A DNA stretch of 64,000 bases from Paraburkholderia adhaesiva (GCF_021390575.1 NZ_JAJEJQ010000001.1:3200501-3264500), one strand, 5' to 3'. Shown: positions 46,381 to 56,637, counted from the stretch's first letter. Program-made: numbers and translations. The notes: generated by a model not told the origin, from the letters alone.

Positions 46381-46944
46381 TTAAAAATCAAACTTATTGA
46401 AAATATCCCGCTGCTGGGAAAATGTGGGGAGATTCCTGTCTTTGTCGGAAATCTCGGCTGGCACTGTGGTCGGCCAGCCTATTTTCAATTCAGGATCATT
46501 CCAGAAAATTCCTGAATCGTGCTCCGCTGAATAGGGTTCATCTACCTTGTAACTCAAAACCGCGCCATCCGACAGGGAGCAAAAGCCATGTGCGATTCCT
46601 TTGGGAAGAAAAAGCCAAGCAGGCTCGTCGCCATTCAAGACAATTTTGTCGTGCATTCCAAACGTGGGGGAATTGGGGCGGCAGTCGACGAACACATCAA
46701 GCAAGGCGCCAACCAGCACTCGAACCAGCTTGGTTTCGGTGAAGGGTGCTTTCTGGAAATGCAGGCCGCGAACGGTGTCTTTCTTGAGTGTGCCGGACTG
46801 GTTTTCTTGAACCCAGTTTTTGTGCAGGCCCGCTTGTTCAAATACGCCTGAGTCATAGGCCCTCATGAAATAACCACGAGAATCACGGCGCGGGGCAAGC
46901 ACAATTTTTTTCACCCCATGAATCTTTAGATCGAATATATCCAC
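46381..46944 (-). CDS. RmlC-like nucleotide-sugar 3- and/or 5-epimerase
   Basis: This cupin of about 187 residues follows dTDP-4-keto-6-deoxyglucose 3,5-epimerase: DSRGYFMRAYDS, NQSGTLKKDTVRGLHFQ with catalytic H62, FVDCRPNSPTFG and SYKVDEPYSAEHDSGIFW. The operon supplies CDP-glucose enzymes and no rmlA/B, so the substrate is probably CDP-4-keto-6-deoxyglucose. GTG 46944 has GCAGGAG upstream; GTG 46950 is an alternative in the same frame. The start overlaps the rfbG stop. Confidence 0.85.
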   Translation of the reverse strand: MDIFDLKIHGVKKIVLAPRRDSRGYFMRAYDSGVFEQAGLHKNWVQENQSGTLKKDTVRGLHFQKAPFTETKLVRVLVGALLDVFVDCRPNSPTFGMHDKIVLNGDEPAWLFLPKGIAHGFCSLSDGAVLSYKVDEPYSAEHDSGIFWNDPELKIGWPTTVPAEISDKDRNLPTFSQQRDIFNKFDF

Positions 46945-48017
46945 TACCACTCCTGCGTTTTCTGCAGAACCGCCGCATATTGGTCTATTTGCATCAGCGA
47001 AAATACTTGCATATCCCGCCCCTCGCGCCAGGCCAAATGCCAGTCAACGGTATGCACCAACGCTTCATCAAGCGTCCAGCGCGGATGCCAATTCAGGCGT
47101 TGTTTGGCTTTGTTGCTATTCAGTTTGAGAATCCCGGCCTCGTGCTGTTGCGGCGCTTTTTCCTGGTGCCAGTTAGCGCCGGGAATGAGTGCACAGAGGC
47201 GATCTGCAATCCATTCAACCGGGCGAGCATCAGCGTCTTCCGAACCAAAATTCCAGGCCTCGGCATACGCGTTGTTTTCGGTATAGAGCTTTTCCGCCAG
47301 TTGCAGATAACCCGATAAGGGTTCGAGCACATGCTGCCACGGGCGAACTGCGTGAGGGTAACGAACGACAAGCGGCTGACCGGCATCGATGGCGCGCAAA
47401 AAATCTGGCACAAGACGATCGAGCGACCAGTCGCCACCGCCGATGACATTGCCAGCGCGAGCGCTAGCTACTGCGACACTTTGCGCCGCAAAAAAAGAGC
47501 GGCGATAAGCGGATGTCACGAGTTCCGAACAGGCTTTGCTGCTTGAATATGGGTCGTATCCGCCTAGTGTTTCGTCCTCTGCGTAGGGTTCGTTTTTCTC
47601 CCGATTCTCATAGCATTTGTCGGTGGTGATATTCAGCACCGCACGAACTGTGGGCGTTTGACGCACGGCCTCAAAGAGATTCACCACGCCCATCACATTG
47701 ACTGCGTAAGTTTCAGCGGGTTCTGCGTAGGAATAGCGCACGAGCGGCTGGGCGGCGAGATGCAAAACAATTTCGGGCGATGCCGCCTGCAACGCAAGGC
47801 GCAAAGCGTGGGCATCACGAATGTCGGCAATCGTGCTGCTGGCTAAGCGGTCAGCCAGCTTGGTCACTTCGTAAAAACTTGGTGTGGTGGCGGGGGCTAG
47901 CGCATAGCCATGAACCTCTGCGCCCATTTCGCTTAGCCACAACGCCAGCCAGCCGCCTTTAAAGCCGGTATGTCCGGTTAAAAAAACGCGGCGGCCAGAC
48001 CAGAAAGACTGATTCAT
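46944..48017 (-). CDS. rfbG: CDP-glucose 4,6-dehydratase
   Basis: This 358-residue SDR dehydratase begins like Salmonella RfbG ([19 protein letters not shown]). The active-site Tyr-Lys is Y157-SSS-K161, and TTDKCY is at 131-136. It makes CDP-4-keto-6-deoxy-glucose. I use ATG 48017 because it overlaps the rfbF stop (ATGA) and gives the family start; upstream in-frame ATGs at 48023, 48032 and 48053 exist. It lies between rfbF and the epimerase. Confidence 0.95.
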   Translation of the reverse strand: MNQSFWSGRRVFLTGHTGFKGGWLALWLSEMGAEVHGYALAPATTPSFYEVTKLADRLASSTIADIRDAHALRLALQAASPEIVLHLAAQPLVRYSYAEPAETYAVNVMGVVNLFEAVRQTPTVRAVLNITTDKCYENREKNEPYAEDETLGGYDPYSSSKACSELVTSAYRRSFFAAQSVAVASARAGNVIGGGDWSLDRLVPDFLRAIDAGQPLVVRYPHAVRPWQHVLEPLSGYLQLAEKLYTENNAYAEAWNFGSEDADARPVEWIADRLCALIPGANWHQEKAPQQHEAGILKLNSNKAKQRLNWHPRWTLDEALVHTVDWHLAWREGRDMQVFSLMQIDQYAAVLQKTQEW

Positions 48018-48784
48018 GACCATATTTTCCATGGCGCTTTGCCCGATGCCCACAAATCTTCGAGCATGTTTTTTTCTCTCAGCGTGTCCATCGGCTGCCA
48101 GAATCCTTGATGTTCAAACGCCATCAACTCCCCTTCTGCGGCAAGCCTTGTTAATGGCTCACCTTCCCAACTGGAGGCATCATTTTCAATGTAGTCGATG
48201 CTGCGCGGCGATAAGATAAAAAAGCCGCCGTTAATGAGGCCGCCATCGCCGCGAGGTTTTTCGCGAAAACCAGCCACGCACTCGCCTTCCATTGCCAATG
48301 CCCCATATCGCCCCGGCGGCTGCACGGCGGCGATGGTCGCCAGTTTGCCGTGTTGCTGGTGAAAGGCAATTTCCTGGGTGATGTCGATGTCAGCAACACC
48401 GTCACCATAGGTAAAGCAAAAATCGCCGTCCTGTACGTAGTCGCGTACTCGCTTGAGGCGTCCGCCGGTCATGGTGTCTTCGCCGGTATCGACCAGCGTC
48501 ACTCGCCAGGGTTCGGCATGGCGATGGTGCACTTGCATGGCGTTGTTGCCCATGTCAAAAGTGACATCAGACATATGCAAAAAGTAGTTGGCGAAATACT
48601 CTTTGATCATGTAACCCCGGTAGCCGCAGCAGATCACAAAGTCGTGAATGCCGTGGCTGGAGTAGACCTTCATGATGTGCCACAACATCGGCTTGCCGCC
48701 GATCTCGATCATGGGCTTGGGGCGAAGATTGGTTTCTTCGGAAATCCGTGTACCCAATCCACCTGCGAGGATGACTGCTTTCAT
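48014..48784 (-). CDS. rfbF: Glucose-1-phosphate cytidylyltransferase
   Basis: This 256-residue nucleotidyltransferase has [16 protein letters not shown] at the N-terminus, [13 protein letters not shown], and [11 protein letters not shown] and NGGFFIL typical of RfbF. It makes CDP-glucose from CTP and glucose-1-phosphate and is the entry enzyme of the sugar operon. No good ribosome-binding site precedes ATG 48784; the truncated GT2 gene ends 16 bp upstream. Confidence 0.95.
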   Translation of the reverse strand: MKAVILAGGLGTRISEETNLRPKPMIEIGGKPMLWHIMKVYSSHGIHDFVICCGYRGYMIKEYFANYFLHMSDVTFDMGNNAMQVHHRHAEPWRVTLVDTGEDTMTGGRLKRVRDYVQDGDFCFTYGDGVADIDITQEIAFHQQHGKLATIAAVQPPGRYGALAMEGECVAGFREKPRGDGGLINGGFFILSPRSIDYIENDASSWEGEPLTRLAAEGELMAFEHQGFWQPMDTLREKNMLEDLWASGKAPWKIWS

Positions 48785-48799
48785 AACGATGAGATTTGT

Positions 48800-49033
48800 T
48801 CAAGCCTTGTTGAGGAACGCCTGCGCGTTGCGTCGTGCGTCGAGCAAACCGTAGCGGAAGTAACGCACGCGCGAATCGCCTGCGACCGCGACGATCGGCG
48901 CCAGCAAGGCATCGCGCGTGTGGTCGCCGGCGAGAATTTCAAAGTCCCCGAAAATTTGGCGTTGCGCGCTGATCAGTGCGCGGCCAGGATAGTCGGCTCT
49001 GCGCGTCGGGATCAGGATGCTGACAGTTGGCAT
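48800..49033 (-). pseudogene. Truncated GT2 glycosyltransferase
   Basis: This 77-residue frame starts MPTVSILIPTRRADYPGRAL and has FEILAGDHTRD and RVRYFRY, the N-terminal nucleotide-binding part of a GT2 domain. It then stops after FLNKA, before the DxD and catalytic segments. A full GT2 domain needs about 200 residues, so this is the 5' end of a gene whose remainder was lost, apparently when the rfbF operon arrived. A ribosome-binding site (GGAAGGA) is still present. Confidence 0.7.
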
Positions 49034-49327
49034 TGAAGCGGTCCTTCCGTGGGAGTAGGCGGCGCCTTGCGGCGTTCGCGCCCAGGGGAAGGCGAGTCGG
49101 CCGGCGCAACGCGGCGCGGTCTTGGCGATGTTGGAAGGTTAGCGGCGGGCGGTGCCATTCAATCCGGCAAGCAGACTGGGGTTTCGGCGCTATTTTGAAT
49201 TCGGCGCCGAGCGGGGGGATCCTTCGCGCAGTGCTTGCAATTCAGGCGTTCTTGACAGGCTGTGTACGCATGTCATGGTCACCCGCGAAAATCGTGCGCA
49301 AACACTTTCCGCCCGGCATATCTGCGC
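49034..49327. other. Intergenic gap between truncated GT2 and TPR-glycosyltransferase
   Basis: About 290 bp without a gene I can support. GC returns to the high level of the genome here, so the left boundary of the island's high-GC side is near 49 kb. I see no clear promoter, repeat or terminator. Confidence 0.45.
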
Positions 49328-51193
49328 TCACGCTAACGCTGCCCAGCCCTCGCATGCTCGCCGCACCCGCTGGACCAATTCCGGCCAGAGGCTACTCGTG
49401 CTGCGTCTGAACAACCTCACCCCCGGATACCACGGCGAATCCTCGCGCCCATGCATCCACCTCCAGTCGATATCCTGGGCGGGCAGCAGCACCCAGCACG
49501 GCGTGCCGACCGATCCGGCCACGTGAGCAATTGCCGTATCAACGCAAATCACTAGATCAAGCAGCGCGACAATCGCGACGCTATCGGCCAGATCGACAAT
49601 CTCCGAACCTAAATGCAGCAGCGACTGCCCCTCGGGCGGCGTTGCGGCTTCATCCTCGCCCTGCCCTTTCTGCAAACTTACGAACTGAACCCCAGGCACC
49701 TGCCACAAAGGTTCAAGCGCGGCGAGCGACGGCAACGACCGATTCGCATCGTTGTGATGCTTCGGATTGCCCTTCCACACAAGACCAACGCGCAGCCCGG
49801 GCGGCAGCACATCGAGACGCGCACGCCACCGCTCGACCAGGACGGGATCGGGCTTCAGATACACCGCTGGCGAAAGCGCCTCGTCCTGCACATGATCGAC
49901 CATACCCAGACGCAGCGGCACGCTCATCAGGCTGGTCCAGCAGTCGAACGTTCCCGCACGCGCCTGAGCATCGGCGTGATCGACGACCTCATCGACGCCC
50001 TCAACCGAACGCAACAACCGATGCAGCGGCGGCAAACACGCGACCGTCAAGCACGAAACCCCGAGCGACTTCAAACGCGTCAGATAACGGCCGAACTGCA
50101 CCATATCGCCGAGCCCGTCCTCCTGCCACACCAGCAGCGAACGGCCTTGCAACGACTCCCCGCGCCAACGTGGACAGGGCTGTAGCACCACCTCGGACTT
50201 GCGATGAACGAAACGCTCCGGTTCGTAACGCGACTCGTATTCCGCCCACGCTTCTTCATACCGCCCAAAACTCAGCAATAACGTCGCCAGCCCGAAACGC
50301 GCATCGGCATACGCCGGATCAATCGCAAGCGCGGCACGATACTCGGCTTCGGCTTCGGCGAAGCAATCCAGACTCTTGAGCACCGTCCCGAGGTTGTAGT
50401 GAGCAACGCTTAGCCCGGGGCGCAGCGCCAGCGCCTGACGATAGAGCGCGGCCGCCTGTTCAGGCAGCCCGCGAGCCTGTAGCAGACCGCCAAGATTATT
50501 CAGAACTTCGATGCTGTCCGGACGAAGTGCGAGTGCCTCGCGATAACTCGCCTCTGCCGTATCGAGACGACCCAGCGTCTGCAATACGTTCCCGAGGTTG
50601 TAATGGCTCTCGACGAGATCCGGACGAATGGCAATTGCCTGGCGATAGGCCGTTTCGGCTTCGGGCAAACGCCCCAGTTTTTCCAGAATCGTGCCGTGCG
50701 TGATGAGCGCATCAGCGTAGCGCGGCTGCAATTCGAGCGCGCAGCGACACGCGAGTTCGGCCTCGATATAACGCTCGCGCAGCTTCAATACGCTCGCGAG
50801 ATTGTTCAGCGCAAGCGGATATTGCGGACGAATTTCGATCGCCCGCCGATACGCCACCTCCGCCTCCTGCAAACGCCCGAGTGTCTTCAGTACGTTGCCG
50901 AGATTGTGATGCGACTCGGCATGGCCGGGTTGAATCGTCAACGCATGGCGATATGCTGCTTCGGCGTCCCGTGGACGATCGGCAGCCTGCAACACGAGCG
51001 CGAGGTTGTAGCAGGTCTCGAGATAGTCGGGGCGCAATGCGAGCGCCTGACGAAACGCGTCCTCTGCCTCCTGCAGACGGGCCACGCGTAGGAGCATCAC
51101 GCCGTGATTGTTGTGGGCTTCGGGGACATCGGGGTGTTGGTCGCGAACCTGCCGATAGAGCCTCTCCGCGTCCACAGGTGACAGGTCGCTCAC
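49328..51193 (-). CDS. TPR protein with GT9-like glycosyltransferase C-terminus
   Basis: This 621-residue protein has about nine consecutive regular 34-residue TPRs (about 10-315), then a glycosyltransferase-like domain of the kind near ADP-heptose transferases: PRWRGESLQGRSLLVWQEDG, then GLVWKGNPKHHNDANRSLP and VDTAIAHVAGSVGTPCWVLLP. Genes of this type occur in flagellin glycosylation loci of Burkholderia, which fits the position. GTG 51193 has GGGAG seven bases upstream. Its start overlaps the stop of the cysN-cysC remnant, a former operon neighbour. Confidence 0.82.
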   Translation of the reverse strand: MSDLSPVDAERLYRQVRDQHPDVPEAHNNHGVMLLRVARLQEAEDAFRQALALRPDYLETCYNLALVLQAADRPRDAEAAYRHALTIQPGHAESHHNLGNVLKTLGRLQEAEVAYRRAIEIRPQYPLALNNLASVLKLRERYIEAELACRCALELQPRYADALITHGTILEKLGRLPEAETAYRQAIAIRPDLVESHYNLGNVLQTLGRLDTAEASYREALALRPDSIEVLNNLGGLLQARGLPEQAAALYRQALALRPGLSVAHYNLGTVLKSLDCFAEAEAEYRAALAIDPAYADARFGLATLLLSFGRYEEAWAEYESRYEPERFVHRKSEVVLQPCPRWRGESLQGRSLLVWQEDGLGDMVQFGRYLTRLKSLGVSCLTVACLPPLHRLLRSVEGVDEVVDHADAQARAGTFDCWTSLMSVPLRLGMVDHVQDEALSPAVYLKPDPVLVERWRARLDVLPPGLRVGLVWKGNPKHHNDANRSLPSLAALEPLWQVPGVQFVSLQKGQGEDEAATPPEGQSLLHLGSEIVDLADSVAIVALLDLVICVDTAIAHVAGSVGTPCWVLLPAQDIDWRWMHGREDSPWYPGVRLFRRSTSSLWPELVQRVRRACEGWAALA

Positions 51194-51504
51194 TGTCGCG
51201 CTCCCATCAACCGCAGCACGCGCACCACCTGCTCGTCGACCGACTCCCCGTCGCCTACCCTCGACGCCGGCGCGAGCGGCGCCTCATACGGACGGTTAAT
51301 TCCAGTCATGTTCGGTATGTCACCCCTGCGTGGCTGCTTGTAGAGTCCCTTCGGATCGCGCGCCTCGCACACATCGAGTGGCGTGCTCACATTCATCGCG
51401 TGCGTAAAGCGATCCACGAGAATGAATCCGCCGATCCAGAGTTCGCGCCATGATGACGCCGGCTCGCACCGTTCAAATCCGCAAACTGCGACAGATTCTG
51501 GCCG
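51190..51504 (-). pseudogene. cysN-cysC (PAPS synthesis) remnant with internal deletion
   Basis: Reading down the minus strand from after an in-frame TAG at 51505-51507, the frame encodes GGFILVDRFTHAMN, close to the end of a CysN EF-Tu-like domain. It runs directly into TPLDVCEARDPKGLYK, then TGINRPYEAPLAP, the C-terminal third of adenylylsulfate kinase CysC. The CysC P-loop and most of the kinase are missing. It probably comes from a bifunctional cysNC gene by deletion. The frame still ends in GTGA, overlapping the TPR-glycosyltransferase start. Confidence 0.72.
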
Positions 51505-51703
51505 CTAATCGCCTCTCGGCATGACGATAAAGTCCGCGCCCCATCGCACTGCATTCGCTCCGATCGCAACAATCAGGCGCGCGACGGCGAAATCAGCGCG
51601 GTTGGCAAGCCGGGCGGCCCGAGCGCCTGAACCGCTATCCGCAGCGCCGGTGGTGATTGGGCTCCTGATGCCCCGCAAGAGATAGCGGGTAAAGTAACGG
51701 CCC

Positions 51704-52627
51704 ATGGAAATCAAACGCGTTCACTTCATCGGCCTTGGGGCCATCGGTCTGAAATATGCGGCAAGGATCCACGACGCGGATCCGTCCCTCGTCCGCATCA
51801 TCGCCAACGACGCTCGCATCGCACGGTTCCGGGCGACGCCGCCGACTGTGAATGGCAACCCCTACGATTTCGAGTTCGTCCGACCGGACCACCCCGGCGA
51901 GCCTGCCGATGTCATCTTCGTCGCCGTGAAATGGCGACACCTGGAACAGGCGCTCGCCGACATGCGCGGCTTCGTGGGCGAACGGACCTCCATCATTTCG
52001 CTCATGAACGGCATTGCGAGTGAGGAGGTCATCGCGCGCGAATTCGGCCGCGAGCGAGTCATCTACGCCAATGTCTATATGGATGCCGTGCGCAGCGGCA
52101 ATGCGGTCACCTGGCGGGATATTGGCCGGATCGTCTTCGGCGAAGAAAACAACGCGGTCGTTTCAGCACGCGTGAAATCCATCGAGACGTTGTTCGATAA
52201 GGCTCACATTCCGTCGAATGTACCCGCCGACATGCTGCGCGCACATTGGGCCAAATTCATGCTCAACGTCGGGATCAATCAGGCATCGGCGGTGCTGCGA
52301 GCGCCGTACGGCACATTCCAGACCAACCGGTACGCGCGCGAGCTGATGCTTTCGGCCGCGCAGGAAGTGGTCGAGATCTCGCAGTGCGTCGGGGTCGGCC
52401 TCGACCAGAGCGACATCGACCGATTCCTCGCCATCATCGATTCACTCGACCCGGCCGGAAAGACGTCGATGCTTCAAGACGTCGAGGGCAATCGCGAAAC
52501 GGAGGTCGACATCTTCGCTGGAAAGGTCGTCGATCTGGGCGAGCGATATGGCGTGCCGACGCCGGTCAATCGCACGCTGCTCACGATCATTCGCGCGATA
52601 GACGCGGATAACCGACCGGACAGATAA
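51704..52627 (+). CDS. Ketopantoate reductase (PanE/ApbA) family protein
   Basis: This 307-residue NAD(P)-dependent reductase has GLGAIGLKYAARI (GxGxxG at 10-15), SLMNGIASEEVI, and the catalytic-Lys box HWAKFMLNVGINQASAVL, followed by a C-terminal helical domain with NRETEVDIFAGKVV. The family includes ketopantoate reductase, but with no pan gene nearby the substrate is uncertain. It is a single gene in the plus direction. Confidence 0.86.
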   Translation: MEIKRVHFIGLGAIGLKYAARIHDADPSLVRIIANDARIARFRATPPTVNGNPYDFEFVRPDHPGEPADVIFVAVKWRHLEQALADMRGFVGERTSIISLMNGIASEEVIAREFGRERVIYANVYMDAVRSGNAVTWRDIGRIVFGEENNAVVSARVKSIETLFDKAHIPSNVPADMLRAHWAKFMLNVGINQASAVLRAPYGTFQTNRYARELMLSAAQEVVEISQCVGVGLDQSDIDRFLAIIDSLDPAGKTSMLQDVEGNRETEVDIFAGKVVDLGERYGVPTPVNRTLLTIIRAIDADNRPDR

Positions 52628-52759
52628 AGCCGTCGAAACGAGCCAGGCAGTTCACCAAGCCGAAACGCGAGCCCGAAAGAAAATTGCCCGCCTGATGGCG
52701 GGCACATGTAGAACGCGACGGTCTAACTCGCCTGAGTGCAGCGAGAGCCCGCCCCCGCG

Positions 52760-54322
52760 TCATCCCACAGCGCCAACCCGAAACGCGCCCATCGCCGACT
52801 GCAGGCGCTTCGCCTGCTCGGTGAGCGACTGTGCCGCCGCCGTCGCCTCTTCGACGAGCGCAGCGTTCTGCTGCGTAATGGCATCCATCTGCGTGACGGC
52901 GTGATTGACCTGTTCGATTCCCGAGCTCTGCTCTGCCGCAGCAGCGGCGATTTCCTGAACGATCTGCGCGACGCGCGCGATCTCGTTACGCGCTTCATCG
53001 AACGAGCCACCCGTGCGTTCGACGAGCCCGGCACCGCTGCCAACACGTTCCACCGCGCGGCTGATCAGCTCGCGAATTTCCTTCGCGGCGTTGCCGCTGC
53101 GTTGAGCCAACGATCGGACTTCGCCCGCCACCACCGCGAAGCCGCGCCCCTCGTCGCCGGCGCGCGCAGCTTCCACAGCAGCGTTGAGCGCGAGAATGTT
53201 GGTCTGGAACGCGATCCCTTCGATGACCCCGATGATCTCCACCATCTTGTGCGACTCGGCTGAAATCTCGCGCATCGTCGAAACCGCCTGCGCCGCAGTC
53301 TTGCCGCCACGCTCGACCACCTCGGTCGCGCTCACCGCCAGCTCCGTCGCGCTCCTCGCGTTCTCGGCGGTCTGACGCACCATCGACGTCATCTCCTCCA
53401 TGCTCGCCGCCGTCTCTTCCAGCGAAGCCGCCTGATTTTCAGTGCGCGCCGACAGATCCAGATTGCCATGCGCGATCTCTTGCGCCCCGTTCGCCACGTT
53501 GTCGGCGGCATCCTTGATCTGGCGAATGGTGCCCGTCAGCGCGTCGCGCATGCGCTGAATCACGTGAACGAGGCTCGATGAATCGTTGCCATGCAGGTCG
53601 ATCGCGACGGCAAGATTGCCCGATGCGATGGCGTCCGCGACCTGCGCCGCGTAGCGCGGGTCCCCGCCGATCGTGCGCTGGATGCTCCGGTTGATGAACG
53701 TCACGAGCGTGCCCAGCGCGAGCGCCAACGCCACGAATACAGCGCCCACCAGGTAGAGCGAGTCGAAGAACGCCGCGTCGATATCGTCGACGTAGGCACC
53801 GGTTGCGATGATCCAGTCCCACGCGGGATAGCGAACCACGTAGCCGATCTTGCCCACCGCCTTCGCCGATGCGACGTTCGAATGCGGAAACACGTAATCG
53901 ACGAATCCGCCATCAGGCGCCTGCGCGGCGGACGCGAATGTCACGTAGTGATGCCGGCCATCGGCATCGGCTGTGCCGGCGAGGTCCTTGCCCTCGAGTG
54001 CGGGCTTGATCGGATGCATGATCATGCGCGGCTTCGAATCGATGACCAGAAAATAGCCGTCTTCGCCGTAGCGTATGCCGCGCAGCCGCGCCAGCGCTTC
54101 CTTGCGCGCCTGCTCGTCGGTCAATGCGCCGCTTTGGGCGAGCGCCGCATACTCGCTAACGATTGCGAGGCCGACGTGAGCAATGTTGACGAGGTCGTGC
54201 TTGCGCTCCTCGATGCGCGTCGCGCGCGTGAGCCAGGCTGCCGATACCGACACCAGCAGCAAAGCGATCAGGCTGATCACCAGCGGCAACCAGAGTTTTT
54301 GAGTGAAACTCAGTCTGTTCAT
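52760..54322 (-). CDS. Methyl-accepting chemotaxis protein with single Cache sensor
   Basis: This protein of about 520 residues has TM1 (about 10-31), a periplasmic sCache_2-type sensor ([21 protein letters not shown], about 79-99), TM2 (about 195-215), HAMP, and the signalling hairpin ([20 protein letters not shown]). It ends FRVGAVG without a CheR/CheB tether. sCache_2 domains often bind small organic acids; the ligand is unknown. ATG 54322 is the family start. Confidence 0.94.
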   Translation of the reverse strand: MNRLSFTQKLWLPLVISLIALLLVSVSAAWLTRATRIEERKHDLVNIAHVGLAIVSEYAALAQSGALTDEQARKEALARLRGIRYGEDGYFLVIDSKPRMIMHPIKPALEGKDLAGTADADGRHHYVTFASAAQAPDGGFVDYVFPHSNVASAKAVGKIGYVVRYPAWDWIIATGAYVDDIDAAFFDSLYLVGAVFVALALALGTLVTFINRSIQRTIGGDPRYAAQVADAIASGNLAVAIDLHGNDSSSLVHVIQRMRDALTGTIRQIKDAADNVANGAQEIAHGNLDLSARTENQAASLEETAASMEEMTSMVRQTAENARSATELAVSATEVVERGGKTAAQAVSTMREISAESHKMVEIIGVIEGIAFQTNILALNAAVEAARAGDEGRGFAVVAGEVRSLAQRSGNAAKEIRELISRAVERVGSGAGLVERTGGSFDEARNEIARVAQIVQEIAAAAAEQSSGIEQVNHAVTQMDAITQQNAALVEEATAAAQSLTEQAKRLQSAMGAFRVGAVG

Positions 54323-54483
54323 GCGCTTTCCAGGACGTAACCGACATGCCCGGCACCCTTTTCGCGAGGACGCCCGTTCAGGCAGCTTGCACGCATGGCC
54401 GGCGACTGCCCTACGTGGGCGCAAAACCAGCCGTGCATCGACGAACAGGTCCGTCGCGCCACGGCGCGACAGCCTTCTCTGGG

Positions 54484-54510
54484 TTATCGGATGGGCACGG
54501 AGAAAATATC
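54484..54510 (-). promoter_or_regulatory. Possible FliA promoter of the single-Cache MCP
   Basis: On the minus strand GATATTTT (54510-54503) lies 11 bp from TCCGATAA (54491-54484), matching TAAAGTTT-N11-GCCGATAA at 5/8 and 7/8. It is about 160 bp before the MCP start. Confidence 0.5.
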
Positions 54511-54977
54511 TAGAGTAAAACCCTGTGAAAGCGCATCGCAAGGCAGGGTCGAGCACGTATGCGGCCGGGCCGGTTCGAGTGTGCCGACCTCGGCGCGGGT
54601 AGCCTTCTGGTTCGGGGTTGTGGCCGGCTCCTGGCACTCCTGGCTATGCGCGACACACGCCGTCACGTGCCACAACGTGCCATCGCGCGCTGCGCCGCAC
54701 TTCGCTGCGAGCGCATCTCACGACTCGAATCGCCAGACGCGACATCGAACGCAGCAACGCCCGTCGGCGCTAACACCAGTTCACCAAACGCACGCATTGC
54801 TGGTTTCAGCCTTTCTGCGGACTCAGGCTTAACTAACGAACGCCACGCCGGGACCTTCAGGGGTGCACTGAATCGATACCCAAACGCCCCCCTCCAGAAG
54901 CGTTAGTCCTTAAGGCTGACGATTTGATTCAAATCAATATTGGCGGAATACGATAATAATTATTGCTGCTACCGGCA
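54511..54977. other. Intergenic gap between divergent MCP genes
   Basis: About 470 bp without a supported gene. Small frames on both strands here have no recognisable product and no ribosome-binding site. It is bounded by the two putative FliA promoters. AT content rises near 54930-54965. Confidence 0.4.
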
Positions 54978-55004
54978 TAAAGTCGAAACGTTTGCGTTCG
55001 TTAT
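54978..55004 (+). promoter_or_regulatory. Possible FliA promoter of the MCP at 55102
   Basis: TAAAGTCG (54978-54985), an 11-bp spacer and TTCGTTAT (54997-55004) match the FliA consensus at 6/8 and 4/8. The -10 is poor, so this is a candidate only. It lies about 100 bp before the MCP start. Confidence 0.4.
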
Positions 55005-55101
55005 CCGGGTAAACCAGCAAAAGGTTTCAGGGGCCTTTTACAACCTTTCCGCCCGCGAGACCAACGCGGCCTATCACCAAAAACAAATTGAACAGAAAAA
55101 G

Positions 55102-56637
55102 ATGCATCTCTCAGATATGAAAATCGGGACCAGGCTCGGGGCGGGGTTTGCAGTCGTGCTACTGCTGTCGACCTTGATGGTTGGCGCAGGTATTACGATG
55201 CTTGGACGCCTGAACGCTCAGGCCGCAGCCGTCGCCGAGGTCAACTTTCCACGAATGCGGAATGCTAACGCTACCACCGAGGACGTGGATATGGTGGCGA
55301 TCCGGGTCCGGAATCTGTTGTTGAACGACGATCCGGAATTCCAGAAGGACACGAAAGAAAAAATCAGCGTGGCCCGCCAGGAAGTGCTGGATGAAGTCGC
55401 GGCACTCGCGAAGACGCTGGCCCGCCCCGCGGTTCGCGAGAAGCTGGTGCAGCAGAGCGCGGACTACGATCAACACCTCGGCAAGCTTCTGGACATGCAG
55501 GCCGCTGGCCGACATGCCGACGCCGTCGAGGCGCTCAACAAGGACCTGCTGCCGATTTTCGTCGGCTACCGGGCCACGCTCGATGACATCATGCAGTTCC
55601 AGGTATCGCAGACGCAAAAAGCCACAACCGCGATCGCCGATATCTACCGGAACGGCTACCTCACGTTGGGAAGCCTCGGTACGGTGGCGGTGATCCTGGG
55701 CCTCGGTTTCGGCTGGTTCATCACACGCAGCATTACCCGCCCGATTGGCCATGCCGTACGGATTGCGGCGACGGTTGCCAAGGGCGACCTGACGCAGCGC
55801 ATCGAAGCCAGCAGCAAAGACGAGACCGGCCAGTTGCTAGGCACCCTCAAGACGATGAACGACAGCCTGCTGAAAATCGTCAGTGACGTGCGCGAGGGAT
55901 CGGACATGATCGCGACGGCATCCAGCCAGATCGCGGCAGGCAACACGGATCTGAGCTCGCGTACCGAACAGCAGGCGGCGTCGCTCGGGGAGACCGCATC
56001 GAGCATGGAACAACTGGCGGCCACGGTCCGCCAGAACGCCGAGAGCGCGAAGCAGGGCAACCAGCTCGCCGCGAATGCATCCGACGTGGCCGCCCGCAGC
56101 GGCGAAGCAGTGGGACGCGTGGTGCACACGATGCGCGAAATTGCGGAGAGCTCCACCAAGGTCGCGGAGATTACCAGCACGATCGAAGGCATCGCGTTCC
56201 AGACCAACATTCTTGCGTTGAACGCGGCAGTCGAGGCGGCCCGCGCCGGCGAACAAGGCCGCGGTTTCGCGGTGGTGGCCGGCGAAGTGCGCAGTCTGGC
56301 TCAGCGCGCGGGTGTCGCGGCCAAAGAGATCAAGGACCTGATCGTCGAGTCGGTGGATCGGGTGAAGGTTGGGTCGAATCAGGTCGACGAGGCTGGCCGC
56401 ACGATCGGCGAGGTCGTGCAAGCGGTGCGGCACGTCACGGATCTGATGGGCGAAATTGCTGCCGCATCGCACGAGCAGCATCAAGGCATCGAGCAGGTGA
56501 ACCAGGCGGTCACGCAAATGGACCAGGTCACTCAGCAGAACGCGGCATTGGTCGAAGAAGCCGCCGCAGCGGCCAGTTCGTTGCACAGCCATGCCGGAAC
56601 GCTGGTGCAGCAGGTGTCGGTGTTCAAGGTGGCTTGA
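55102..56637 (+). CDS. Methyl-accepting chemotaxis protein, Tar/Tsr type
   Basis: This protein of about 511 residues has TM1 (about 12-33), a four-helix-bundle-like periplasmic sensor ([17 protein letters not shown]), TM2 (about 188-210), HAMP and the signalling hairpin ([20 protein letters not shown]). It ends VSVFKVA without a tether. ATG 55102 ([16 protein letters not shown]) is preceded by a weak ribosome-binding site; ATG 55117 is an alternative. Its last codons start the 98-bp repeat at 56615. Confidence 0.93.
   Translation: MHLSDMKIGTRLGAGFAVVLLLSTLMVGAGITMLGRLNAQAAAVAEVNFPRMRNANATTEDVDMVAIRVRNLLLNDDPEFQKDTKEKISVARQEVLDEVAALAKTLARPAVREKLVQQSADYDQHLGKLLDMQAAGRHADAVEALNKDLLPIFVGYRATLDDIMQFQVSQTQKATTAIADIYRNGYLTLGSLGTVAVILGLGFGWFITRSITRPIGHAVRIAATVAKGDLTQRIEASSKDETGQLLGTLKTMNDSLLKIVSDVREGSDMIATASSQIAAGNTDLSSRTEQQAASLGETASSMEQLAATVRQNAESAKQGNQLAANASDVAARSGEAVGRVVHTMREIAESSTKVAEITSTIEGIAFQTNILALNAAVEAARAGEQGRGFAVVAGEVRSLAQRAGVAAKEIKDLIVESVDRVKVGSNQVDEAGRTIGEVVQAVRHVTDLMGEIAAASHEQHQGIEQVNQAVTQMDQVTQQNAALVEEAAAAASSLHSHAGTLVQQVSVFKVA

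Noticed and set aside
51505..51714. A 69-residue minus-strand frame upstream of the cysN-cysC remnant
   Set aside because: It overlaps the start of the PanE-like gene, shows no domain and has no ribosome-binding site. It ends at the in-frame stop before the remnant and may be degraded upstream DNA.
54395..54906. Overlapping plus-strand frames of 115-145 residues between the divergent MCP genes
   Set aside because: They overlap each other in different frames, have no recognisable product and no ribosome-binding site, and lie over a likely MCP promoter.
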